From Mycobacterium sp. (GTDB lineage Bacteria; Actinomycetota; Actinomycetes; Mycobacteriales; Mycobacteriaceae), in NCBI GenBank assembly GCA_019246375.1, contig JAFAQO010000001.1:1-18128 (forward strand): DNA of 18,128 bases, given 5' to 3'. This document shows, in pieces, positions 7,550 to 17,512 of the stretch. How positions within the stretch are numbered: the stretch's first letter is position 1; each line of letters opens with the position of its first letter. The position numbers and the translations under genes were made by a program. The notes under the pieces are model-generated. The model made no database searches. It saw only the letters and a list, made by a program, of their open reading frames with translations, and was not told where the DNA came from.

Positions 7550-8149
7550 TTGGCGACATTCCTCATCGATCTTCTGCGGCAGGACATGCAGCGCCGTCTC
7601 GGTGACGCCTTGGGTGTGTACGTCGACGCGATGCGTTACCCGCGGGGCACTGAGAACCAGCGCGCCTCAATGTGGCTGGAGCATACCCGCCGCCACGGCT
7701 GGCAGGCAGTGGCAGCCGTGGAGGCCGATTGCGGCGCCGGCGAGCTGCCGCCGGCCGAAGAACTAAGCCGCGCACCCTTGCTCGGCGTGGGTTACGGCTA
7801 CTGCGGCGCACCCGATCAGTGGTGGCAACAGCAGGTGGTGCAGGGCTTGCAACGCGGCGGCTTTGCCCGCCCGCAGATCACCGAGCTGATGGCCAGCTAC
7901 TTCGAGCTGACCGAATTACACATTCATCCCCGGGCGCAAGGCCGCGGCCTGGGCGAGGCGTTGGCGCGCCGGCTGCTCGCCGGACGCGGTGAGGCTAACG
8001 TGCTGCTCTCGACGCCGGAGACCAACGGCGAGGCCAATCGGGCATGGCGGTTGTACCGACGTCTGGGCTTCACCGACATCATCCGGGGCTATCACTTCGC
8101 CGGCGACCCGCGACCGTTTGCGATTCTGGGTCGCACGTTGCCGCTGTAG
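7550..8149 (+). CDS. GNAT family N-acetyltransferase (Rv2170 type)
   Basis: Acetyl-CoA dependent acetyltransferase of the GNAT fold. The 199-residue protein carries the pyrophosphate-binding motif RAQGRGLG (128-135) and a C-terminal AWRLYRRLGF helix-strand (165-174). It matches recalled M. tuberculosis Rv2170 (206 aa), which has been reported as a protein lysine acetyltransferase acting on isocitrate dehydrogenase; I cannot confirm the substrate here. The start is TTG at 7550, giving the conserved MATFLIDL N-terminus, with GAGGAGG 10 nt upstream. It lies 74 bp before lppM in the same direction and may share a transcript. The middle loop (about 60-75) is shorter than in the M. tuberculosis protein. 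Confidence 0.9.
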   Translation: MATFLIDLLRQDMQRRLGDALGVYVDAMRYPRGTENQRASMWLEHTRRHGWQAVAAVEADCGAGELPPAEELSRAPLLGVGYGYCGAPDQWWQQQVVQGLQRGGFARPQITELMASYFELTELHIHPRAQGRGLGEALARRLLAGRGEANVLLSTPETNGEANRAWRLYRRLGFTDIIRGYHFAGDPRPFAILGRTLPL

Positions 8150-8223
8150 CGGATCGCGGCCGGCGGTAGCAGCCACGCGGGGCAGATGGCCACACCCGTA
8201 TCGGGTTCTGGCACGATGACCTG

Positions 8224-8931
8224 GTGCTCGCCCGGTTCATCCGATTCTCCAGCCGAATCAAGCGTCGCCGCCTGCTGGCGATCGGGATGCTGCTGCTGGT
8301 GGTGCCCATGGCCGCCGGATGTGTGCGCATCAGGGCGTCGATCACCATCTCACCGGACGACCTGGTGTCCGGCGAGATCATCGCCGCGGCCAAACCACGC
8401 AACGACAAAGATCCGGGACCGCAGCTCGATCCCAATCTGCCGTTCAGCCACAAGGTGGCGATCTCGAAGTACGAGAGCGACGGCTACGTGGGCTCGCAGG
8501 CCGTCTTCTCCGACCTGACCTTCGCCGAACTGCCTCAGCTGGCGGGCATGAACGCCGATGCAGCAGGGGTGGATCTGTCCCTGCGCAGATCCGGCAACCT
8601 GGTCATCCTGGAGGGCCGGGCGGACCTGACATCGTTGACCGACCCCGAAGCCGACGTGCAGCTGAGCGTGGCCTTCCCCGGTGCGGTGACGTCAACCAAC
8701 GGCAGCCACGTCGAGCCGGACGTGGTCCAGTGGAAGCTCAAGCCGGGCGTGGTCAGCACGATGACCGCGCAGGCGCGCTACACCGATCCCAGCACCCGCT
8801 CCTTCACCAGCGCGGCTATCTGGCTGGGCATCTCGTCATTGGCGGTTGCCGGTGTGGTGGGGGCGCTGGCCTGGTTTGGTCGTGACCAATCCCCGCGGTT
8901 CGCCAGCCCGCAGGACGAGCCGTCGGACTGA
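8224..8931 (+). CDS. lppM: Lipoprotein LppM
   Basis: Membrane lipoprotein of 235 residues. It has a basic N-terminus (RIKRRR), a hydrophobic stretch at 17-30 and a lipid-attachment candidate Cys33 in MAAGC, followed by the LppM domain (formerly DUF3153). A second hydrophobic segment at about 198-217 is followed by a short charged tail, so the protein is probably held at both ends. M. tuberculosis LppM (Rv2171) has been linked to blocking phagosome maturation and to surface glycolipid handling. The start GTG 8224 follows recalled homologues; an ATG at 8287 would leave only a very short signal. No clear ribosome site is visible before 8224. The lipobox has Ala rather than Leu at -3. It ends 8 bp from the convergent MTHFR-like gene. 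Confidence 0.88.
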   Translation: MLARFIRFSSRIKRRRLLAIGMLLLVVPMAAGCVRIRASITISPDDLVSGEIIAAAKPRNDKDPGPQLDPNLPFSHKVAISKYESDGYVGSQAVFSDLTFAELPQLAGMNADAAGVDLSLRRSGNLVILEGRADLTSLTDPEADVQLSVAFPGAVTSTNGSHVEPDVVQWKLKPGVVSTMTAQARYTDPSTRSFTSAAIWLGISSLAVAGVVGALAWFGRDQSPRFASPQDEPSD

Positions 8932-8939
8932 TCCACTGT

Positions 8940-9863
8940 TCAGGCCTTCGCCGAGCTGCCGTGGCTGGTTACGGTCTGGCCGGGCGACCAGTACGCGAGC
9001 ATCTCCGCGAACGTGTCGAAAGCCGGCGCTGAAACGCCATAGGTGGCCTCGAGGTGGATGCTCAGCGGAAAGCCGAGGTCGGCAATCCCATCAATGATGC
9101 GCTTGTACAAGTCGACGATCAGCCGGCGCTTCTGCGCGGGTTCGCTGCCGGCCAACGTCTTAACGAACGCCTGCTCTTCGGCGACCGCGGCGTTTCCGGG
9201 GTCCTGGATGAGCCAGTTGATCAGGCCCACCCGGCTCTCGACCTTCGGCACGAAGCCGAACGACAGCAGGATCTCGGGCCGATGATCGGTGTCCTTGGCG
9301 AAGTCGGTGAGGAAACCCACGATGGCGTCGGAATACAACAGCTGAGTCAGGGCGAACGTCGCACCCTGATTGCACTTGAACTCGAACCGGCCCTGTTCAC
9401 CCTCCCGGGTGGGGATCATGATCACGCCGCGGTTAGCCACCAGCTCGCGATAAATCGATAGGGCGTCGGTCGGCGCAACGCCGGAGCCCTCGCCGTCCTG
9501 CATGGTGCGCGGCACGCCGACGAAAACGATGCCTTCCATTCCGACAGCGCCGAGTTCGGTGAGCCGTTCGCGCAGCGACGGCTCGTCCATGAAAGCCGTG
9601 ACCTGAGTGCACAGTCCGTTGAGCCCGGGTAACTCGGGTTTGATCATCGACCAGAACTCCAGCACGTCGAGCTTCGGCTTCATCTCGACGGGCCGGTCGT
9701 CCTCCTCGGCGATCATCCCGGGAATCATGACGTGCCGAATCCGGCCTTCGAGGCCGGATTCCGCGGAGAGCCGCCGCACCTTACGCGCTTCTTCCAATGC
9801 CTGCTTCGCACCGCGTTCCGCGTTCGGCGGAACCAGCTCGAGCGCGATGGTGTTAAGGGTCAC
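8940..9863 (-). CDS. Methylenetetrahydrofolate reductase-like protein (Rv2172c type)
   Basis: The predicted role is reduction of 5,10-methylenetetrahydrofolate to the 5-methyl form used in methionine synthesis. The 307-residue product shows the MTHFR-type barrel pattern. It has an N-terminal ALELVPP strand bearing the expected Glu, the CNQGATFALTQLLYSDA segment at mid-protein and a late HLEATYGVS segment. It is distant from E. coli MetF. Mycobacterial relatives have been described as unusual MTHFRs, possibly not using FAD; I recall this and have not checked it. The start choice is GTG 9863, because AGGAG lies 7 nt upstream and the protein then begins MTLNTIALE. An ATG at 9878 would place that ribosome site inside the gene. 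A perfect inverted repeat lies in the coding region at 9737-9761. Confidence 0.83.
   Translation of the reverse strand: MTLNTIALELVPPNAERGAKQALEEARKVRRLSAESGLEGRIRHVMIPGMIAEEDDRPVEMKPKLDVLEFWSMIKPELPGLNGLCTQVTAFMDEPSLRERLTELGAVGMEGIVFVGVPRTMQDGEGSGVAPTDALSIYRELVANRGVIMIPTREGEQGRFEFKCNQGATFALTQLLYSDAIVGFLTDFAKDTDHRPEILLSFGFVPKVESRVGLINWLIQDPGNAAVAEEQAFVKTLAGSEPAQKRRLIVDLYKRIIDGIADLGFPLSIHLEATYGVSAPAFDTFAEMLAYWSPGQTVTSHGSSAKA
9737..9761. repeat. Perfect 11-bp inverted repeat inside the MTHFR-like gene
   Basis: GAATCCGGCCT and AGGCCGGATTC flank the 3-nt loop TCG with no mismatch. The hairpin falls about 100 nt into the coding region, encoding E-S-G-L-E-G-R-I-R. No T-run follows on either strand. 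Confidence 0.75.
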
Positions 9864-9893
9864 CGGGCTGCTCCTCATCGACGACTACTTTTC

Positions 9894-10115
9894 TCAGCGC
9901 GGCATCTCGAAGCGCCACAGCGTGGCCTTCACCATTTCACCTCTGAACGGACTTGCGCGACGAAAAACGGTTTCCGACGTGTCGACGACCGTGTCGCCGC
10001 CGGCGAACTGGCGCAGGTACCTCGCCAGCATAGGTGTCGGATAGTGAGCCTGTCGAAGCAACGGCCGGGCGACGATGCGGGCCCGGGCGACGGCCCGACG
10101 AGCCGGCCAGTCCAA
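9894..10115 (-). CDS. Possible small protein upstream of the MTHFR-like gene
   Basis: A 73-codon frame starts at TTG 10115, with GGAGG 5 nt upstream, and stops at 9894. That is 30 nt before the likely MTHFR-like start and in the same direction. The peptide is arginine-rich in its first third (LDWPARRAVARARIVARP) and ends ATLWRFEMPR. About three quarters of third codon positions are G or C, a little below the surrounding genes. I recognise no family. It may be a real leader gene, a decayed gene or chance. Confidence 0.25.
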   Translation of the reverse strand: MDWPARRAVARARIVARPLLRQAHYPTPMLARYLRQFAGGDTVVDTSETVFRRASPFRGEMVKATLWRFEMPR

Positions 10116-10210
10116 CCCTGCCTCCGGCGCGGATGACCTGCGGCGACCTTTTTACCGCGGACCACCCGTACGCTCTACGCTGAATGCACTCCGGGCCGAG
10201 GGAACAAGTG

Positions 10211-11306
<1,096 letters not shown>

Positions 11307-11310
11307 CAGC

Positions 11311-12849
11311 ATGTCCGCCCCGACACCGACACCGGCGGTGAACTCCACCAGCATCGTGGCTCAACGCTTTTCGCGGCTGCGGGAGTTCACTGCGGCTGCC
11401 GAGGCCCGCCCGGCGCTGCAGGGCTTCGTCGGCGCAGTGCTGATTACCGCGGGCGGATTGGGAGCGGGCAGCACGAAGCAGCACGACCCGCTGTTGGAGT
11501 CGATGCACCTGTCCTGGCTGCGCTTCGGCCACGGCCTGGTGCTGTCGTCGATACTGCTGTGGGTCGGTGTTGCGCTGATGCTGATCGCGTGGCTGCGCCT
11601 GGGCCGGCGCGTGATCGCCGGCGACGCGACCGAATACACCATGGTGGTCACCACCGGATTTTGGTTGGCACCGCTACTGCTGTCGGTGCCGGTCTTCAGC
11701 CGCGACACCTACTCGTATCTGGCCCAGGGCGCGCTACTGCGTGACGGCCTGGATCCCTATGTGTCCGCGCCGGTCGACGACCCGAACCCGTTGCTGGACA
11801 ATGTGAGCCCGATTTGGACGATCACCACCGCGCCCTACGGCCCGGCGTTCATTCTGGTCGCGAAGTCCATCACGATGCTGGTCAGCAATCACGTGATAGC
11901 CGGAACCATGCTGCTGCGCCTGTGCATGCTGCCCGGATTGGCACTGCTGATCTGGGCCGCGCCCCGGATTGCCCGCCATCTCGGGGCCGACGGCCCGGCC
12001 GCTCTGTGGATCTGCGCGCTCAACCCGCTGGTGATCATTCATCTGATGGGCGGAGTCCACAACGAGATGCTGATGGTCGGACTGATGGCAGCCGGTATCG
12101 CGCTGACCTTCCAACGCCACTCAGTCGCCGGCATCACCCTGGTCGCGGTCGCAGCGGCGGTCAAGGCAACGGCCGGGATCGCTTTGCCATTCCTGGTCTG
12201 GGTGTGGATGCGCCAGCTACGCGACCGGCGCGGGCATCGGCCGCTCGCGGCGTTTGCGGCGGCGAGCGCAATGTCGGTGCTGATCTTTGTCGCGGTGTTC
12301 GCCGTGTTGTCGGCGGTGGCGAAAGTGGGCCTGGGATGGCTGACCGCCCTGGCCGGCTCGGTGAAGATCATCAACTGGCTGACGGTGCCGACGGCCGCCG
12401 CCAACTTGGTACACGCCATCGGCGGATTGTTCTTCCCGGTCAACTTCTACGCCGTACTACACGTCACCCGGATCGCGGGCATCGTCATCATCGCCGTCTC
12501 ACTACCGCTGCTGTGGTGGCGATTTCGCAGCGACGACCGGTCCGCACTGACCGGAATCGCGTGGGCGATGCTGGTTGTGGTGTTGTTCGTCCCCGCCGCG
12601 CTGCCGTGGTACTACAGCTGGCCGCTGGCCGTCGTGGCCCCGCTGGCCCAGTCGCGGGCAGCAATCGCGGCCATCGCGGCCTTTTCGACGTGGATCATGG
12701 TGATCTTTAAACCCGATGGAGCGCACGGCATGTATTCGTGGATCCACGTCCTGCTGGCGACCGCGTGCGCGCTGGTCGCTTGGTACGCGCTGTATCGGGC
12801 ACCGCAACCAAGCGGCTCGACGGCCCAGGTGACCGAACCCACTCAATAA
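11311..12849 (+). CDS. mptA: Alpha-(1->6)-mannopyranosyltransferase MptA
   Basis: Multi-pass membrane glycosyltransferase of the GT-C type. It extends the alpha-1,6-mannan backbone of lipomannan and lipoarabinomannan, using polyprenyl-phosphomannose on the outer face of the membrane. The 512-residue protein has about a dozen hydrophobic helices. The GT-C acidic motif appears in the first outer loop as SRDTYSY (130-136), followed by QGALLRDGLDPY. Conserved blocks include TTAPYGPAF, GGVHNEMLMVGL and LPWYYSWPL. Length and order fit recalled M. tuberculosis Rv2174 (516 aa). ATG 11311 lies 4 bp after idsA2, so the two are probably cotranscribed and translationally coupled. The last 7 bp overlap the end of the convergent Rv2175c-type gene. 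Confidence 0.95.
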   Translation: MSAPTPTPAVNSTSIVAQRFSRLREFTAAAEARPALQGFVGAVLITAGGLGAGSTKQHDPLLESMHLSWLRFGHGLVLSSILLWVGVALMLIAWLRLGRRVIAGDATEYTMVVTTGFWLAPLLLSVPVFSRDTYSYLAQGALLRDGLDPYVSAPVDDPNPLLDNVSPIWTITTAPYGPAFILVAKSITMLVSNHVIAGTMLLRLCMLPGLALLIWAAPRIARHLGADGPAALWICALNPLVIIHLMGGVHNEMLMVGLMAAGIALTFQRHSVAGITLVAVAAAVKATAGIALPFLVWVWMRQLRDRRGHRPLAAFAAASAMSVLIFVAVFAVLSAVAKVGLGWLTALAGSVKIINWLTVPTAAANLVHAIGGLFFPVNFYAVLHVTRIAGIVIIAVSLPLLWWRFRSDDRSALTGIAWAMLVVVLFVPAALPWYYSWPLAVVAPLAQSRAAIAAIAAFSTWIMVIFKPDGAHGMYSWIHVLLATACALVAWYALYRAPQPSGSTAQVTEPTQ

Positions 12850-13247
12850 GCCATGGCTTGCGCGCGGCGCACCACTTCGCGGGCCTGATGGGCATGCAGC
12901 GCGTCGACCGGGCGGGCGTTGCTCACGGCATCGCGTGTCCCGTCCCGGGTGATGGTCAGCGATGGATCGGGAGTGAACAGCCAGCGCATGATCTCGGTCT
13001 CGTGATAGCCGCCGTCGTGCAACACGACTAACAGGCCCGGCAGGCTCTTGACCACTTCACCGGAGTCGGTGAAAAAGACTTGCGGTACCACGACGTCGCC
13101 GGCGCGTCGCACCCCCACCAGGTGACCTTCCCGAAGCCGCTGATGCACCTTGGTGACCGGCACACCGAGCAGCTCGGCGACCCGGGGCAGATCGTAGATG
13201 GGCTCGTCGGGTGCAAGAACGTCGTCGCCGGCGGGAATACTGCTCAT
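12843..13247 (-). CDS. Winged helix-turn-helix DNA-binding protein, presumed PknL substrate (Rv2175c type)
   Basis: Small DNA-binding protein of 134 residues. The N-terminal half holds the helix-turn-helix (DLPRVAELLGVPVTKVHQRLREGHLVGVRR). A conserved C-terminal helical part (TPDPSLTITRDGTRDAVSNARPVDALHAHQAREVVRRAQAMAY) follows. The M. tuberculosis homologue Rv2175c (146 aa) is reported as a PknL substrate whose DNA binding is blocked by phosphorylation of Thr9 in a flexible N-terminal tail. Here the first usable start is ATG 13247. The same frame stays open upstream to a TAG at 13314-13316 but has no ATG, GTG or TTG, so that tail is missing. TAGACT lies 7 nt before the ATG and no ribosome site is seen, which fits a leaderless mRNA. 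It is divergent from pknL. Confidence 0.92.
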   Translation of the reverse strand: MSSIPAGDDVLAPDEPIYDLPRVAELLGVPVTKVHQRLREGHLVGVRRAGDVVVPQVFFTDSGEVVKSLPGLLVVLHDGGYHETEIMRWLFTPDPSLTITRDGTRDAVSNARPVDALHAHQAREVVRRAQAMAY

Positions 13248-13326
13248 CGCGCCAAGTCTAGAGCTCTTGGCGCCTCGCCGAGTGCGCGTTTCCGCGGTGA
13301 AATACGCCGCCGCCTACCATGGCTCC
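13248..13326. promoter_or_regulatory. Divergent promoter region, both genes apparently leaderless
   Basis: Each direction shows a TANNNT -10 hexamer just before the start codon. TAGACT on the minus strand (13255-13260) is 7 nt before the ATG at 13247. TACCAT on the plus strand (13315-13320) is 6 nt before the GTG at 13327. Neither gene has a Shine-Dalgarno match. This spacing places transcription start at the first base of each start codon. No clear -35 elements are visible, which is common in mycobacteria. Confidence 0.55.
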
Positions 13327-14529
13327 GTGATCCGGGACCCGCTGGACAGCGCGACGCTGGACGGCCGCTACCGGATTCTGGGGAGGATCGCCGCCGGCGG
13401 CACCTCGACGGTCTATCGTGGCCTCGACCTGCGACTGGATCGTCAGGTGGCGTTGAAGGTGATGGATTCGCGCTACGCCGGGGACGACCAGTTTCTGACC
13501 CGGTTCCAGCTGGAGGCCCGCGCTGTTGCCCGGCTGAAGGATCCCGGGCTGGTCTCGGTCTATGACCAGGGCCTCGATGGCCGGTACCCGTATTTGGTGA
13601 TGGAGCTTGTCGAGGGCGGCACACTGCGGGAGCTGCTGGCTGAGCGCGGTCCGATGCCGCCGCACGCAGTTGCGGCGGTGCTTCGCCCGGTGCTGGGAGG
13701 GTTGGCCGCCGCACACCGGGCGGGTCTGGTGCATCGCGACGTCAAACCGGAGAACGTCCTGATCTCCGACAACGGCGAGGTGAAGATCGTCGACTTCGGG
13801 TTGGTTCGCGCGGTGGCCGCCGCCGGAATCACGTCGTCAAGCGTGATTCTCGGCACCGCGGCATACCTGTCCCCGGAACAAGTGCGCGATGGCGACGCCA
13901 GTCCGCGCAGCGACGTGTACGCCGTCGGGATACTGGTTTACGAACTGCTGACCGGTCAGGCACCGTTTTCCGGTGACTCCGCACTATCGGTCGCCTACCA
14001 GCGATTGGACGCCGACGTGCCGCGGCCGAGCACCGTCATCGCCGGCGTTCCTTCACAATTCGACGAGCTGGTGGCACGCGCGACCGCTCGCGACCCGGCC
14101 GACCGATACGCCGACGCGCTCGACATGCGCGCCGAGCTGGACGCGATCGCCGGCGAGCTGCGACTGCCGCGATTCCGGGTGCCGGCCCCGCGGGAGTCTG
14201 CGCAGCACCGGTCTGCGGCCCTGCATCACCGCGGGGCCACCGAGCAGCAGACGACCGAACACCAACTGCCGCAAGGCGGCAGGACACCGGTACGCCATCC
14301 GACCCGCCAGCTCGCACGAGACTGGCCGGACGAGCCCGAGCCGGCGACAGAGGACGACAACACCACCGTCTCACGCCGCTTCGCGGGTATCGACATGAGC
14401 GAATTCGTTTGGGAGCGCCAGCACGCGCAACGGATGGTGATGGTCTGGATAGCTATCGTGCTGGCAATCACCGGACTGGTCGCGACCGTGGCATGGACCA
14501 TCGGCAGTAATTTGAGCGGACTGCTCTAG
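13327..14529 (+). CDS. pknL: Serine/threonine-protein kinase PknL
   Basis: Eukaryotic-type membrane kinase of 400 residues. The kinase domain spans about 15-275, with glycine loop AAGGTSTVYRG, catalytic lysine K44 (VALK), HRDVKPEN (136-143), DFG (156-158) and GTAAYLSPEQ (176-185). A polar juxtamembrane linker is rich in Gln, His and acidic residues. One transmembrane helix follows at about 372-391, with only a nine-residue outer tail, so there is no PASTA or other sensor domain. The M. tuberculosis protein is 399 aa; its two reported activation-loop sites T173 and T175 correspond here to T169 and S171. The start is GTG 13327. An open frame upstream to 13198 runs over the divergent gene, and the ATG at 13319 is out of frame. 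It ends 3 bp from convergent aroG. Confidence 0.95.
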   Translation: MIRDPLDSATLDGRYRILGRIAAGGTSTVYRGLDLRLDRQVALKVMDSRYAGDDQFLTRFQLEARAVARLKDPGLVSVYDQGLDGRYPYLVMELVEGGTLRELLAERGPMPPHAVAAVLRPVLGGLAAAHRAGLVHRDVKPENVLISDNGEVKIVDFGLVRAVAAAGITSSSVILGTAAYLSPEQVRDGDASPRSDVYAVGILVYELLTGQAPFSGDSALSVAYQRLDADVPRPSTVIAGVPSQFDELVARATARDPADRYADALDMRAELDAIAGELRLPRFRVPAPRESAQHRSAALHHRGATEQQTTEHQLPQGGRTPVRHPTRQLARDWPDEPEPATEDDNTTVSRRFAGIDMSEFVWERQHAQRMVMVWIAIVLAITGLVATVAWTIGSNLSGLL

Positions 14530-14532
14530 GCG

Positions 14533-16549
<2,017 letters not shown>

Positions 16550-16559
16550 GGCCAGCCGC

Positions 16560-17438
16560 TTAGCTGCTGGCGCCGGTCATCAGCGCACGCGGTGTGCCCT
16601 CGGGCGGCGGCGCGGCATGGACTGCGCGATCCAACTCGGCATCGACCGCGCGCTCGTCGGGAAAATGCGGTGTCCCGGCGACCGCGCGCTGCAGCCACAG
16701 CTTGAACCGCACGACCGGGCGGCGCAGCCGGCGTTCTCGCTCCAGGGCGCGGCGCATCTTGTCCAGCTGTGTGTTGTACCGCCAGCGGGCCCACGGGGCA
16801 TGTGGACGCGACAACCGCACCGCGCCGATGACCAGCAACACGGCGAAGAACATGCCGATCAGACCCGTCCACACCTTGCCCTTGAGCAACACCACGACCG
16901 CCAGCGGCGGCGTGAGCACCATTCCGGCGATCACCGCGGCCCGCAGCAGCGCCGAGTGGGTGGTGTCGTGCCAAAGGTTGATGAAGAACATCATCGGATG
17001 CAGACCCAGCACCAGCAGTCCGCCAACGGCGACCGCCGTGAAGACCGCGTCCACCGAGCTGCGGCCGTCTTCCTCCCAATACACGTCGGACAGGTGCAAG
17101 ATCAGCGCGTACTCGTCGAGCACCAGCGCTGCTCCGACGCCGAAAAGAATGGCGGCGGCGGTGATTTCGAGCTTGTTTCCGTCGAGGGACAGCGCCACCA
17201 AGGTCACACCGGAAATCATCACCAGGACCACCCCCACCACCACGTGGTGGATGTGCTTGGAGCCGATGTGGACATTCCGCGGCTCCCACCACTTGGGCGG
17301 CAGGCCGAGGGCGCTGCGATGGCGGATGTAGCGCACGCAGCTGCGGGTGATGAAGAAGGTCACGATGAACGCGAGTAGGCAGCACAGCAACGGCAGTCGG
17401 CCACGGCCGATGATGTCGTGTTGCAACCACTGGAGCAC
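16560..17438 (-). CDS. Conserved integral membrane protein (Rv2180c type)
   Basis: A protein of unknown function, 292 residues. About six transmembrane helices lie at roughly 14-33, 64-84, 92-115, 130-153, 165-185 and 190-209, followed by a long basic cytoplasmic tail (210-292). Notable conserved-looking residues are the histidine cluster [10 protein letters not shown] (56-65) at the start of helix 2 and the acidic [20 protein letters not shown] (107-126) after helix 3. These could form a metal or catalytic site at one membrane face, but I do not assign a reaction. The start is GTG 17438, with TACTTT 7 nt upstream and no ribosome site, so it is probably leaderless. It forms a two-gene unit with the RNase gene downstream. 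Confidence 0.85.
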   Translation of the reverse strand: MLQWLQHDIIGRGRLPLLCCLLAFIVTFFITRSCVRYIRHRSALGLPPKWWEPRNVHIGSKHIHHVVVGVVLVMISGVTLVALSLDGNKLEITAAAILFGVGAALVLDEYALILHLSDVYWEEDGRSSVDAVFTAVAVGGLLVLGLHPMMFFINLWHDTTHSALLRAAVIAGMVLTPPLAVVVLLKGKVWTGLIGMFFAVLLVIGAVRLSRPHAPWARWRYNTQLDKMRRALERERRLRRPVVRFKLWLQRAVAGTPHFPDERAVDAELDRAVHAAPPPEGTPRALMTGASS

Positions 17439-17451
17439 CTAAGAAAAAGTA
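17439..17451 (-). promoter_or_regulatory. Candidate -10 element of a leaderless transcript (Rv2180c type gene)
   Basis: TACTTT (17446-17451, minus strand) is followed by seven bases and then the GTG at 17438. The spacing places transcription start on the start codon. Confidence 0.45.
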
Positions 17452-17512
17452 CGCCCATCTGCGCCCGCACATCGCTCGGCACGCCAAGGGCACCGATAGT
17501 CTGTTCTCAGAC

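Noticed and set aside
7222..7587. Minus-strand open frame of 121 codons across the intergenic region before the acetyltransferase gene
   Set aside because: It overlaps the ribosome site and start of the DUF3040 gene, lacks its own ribosome site, and has a non-protein-like Arg-rich composition.
13198..13326. N-terminal extension of PknL (443-residue version)
   Set aside because: It overlaps the start of the divergent gene, is not conserved, and the GTG at 13327 gives the known protein length.
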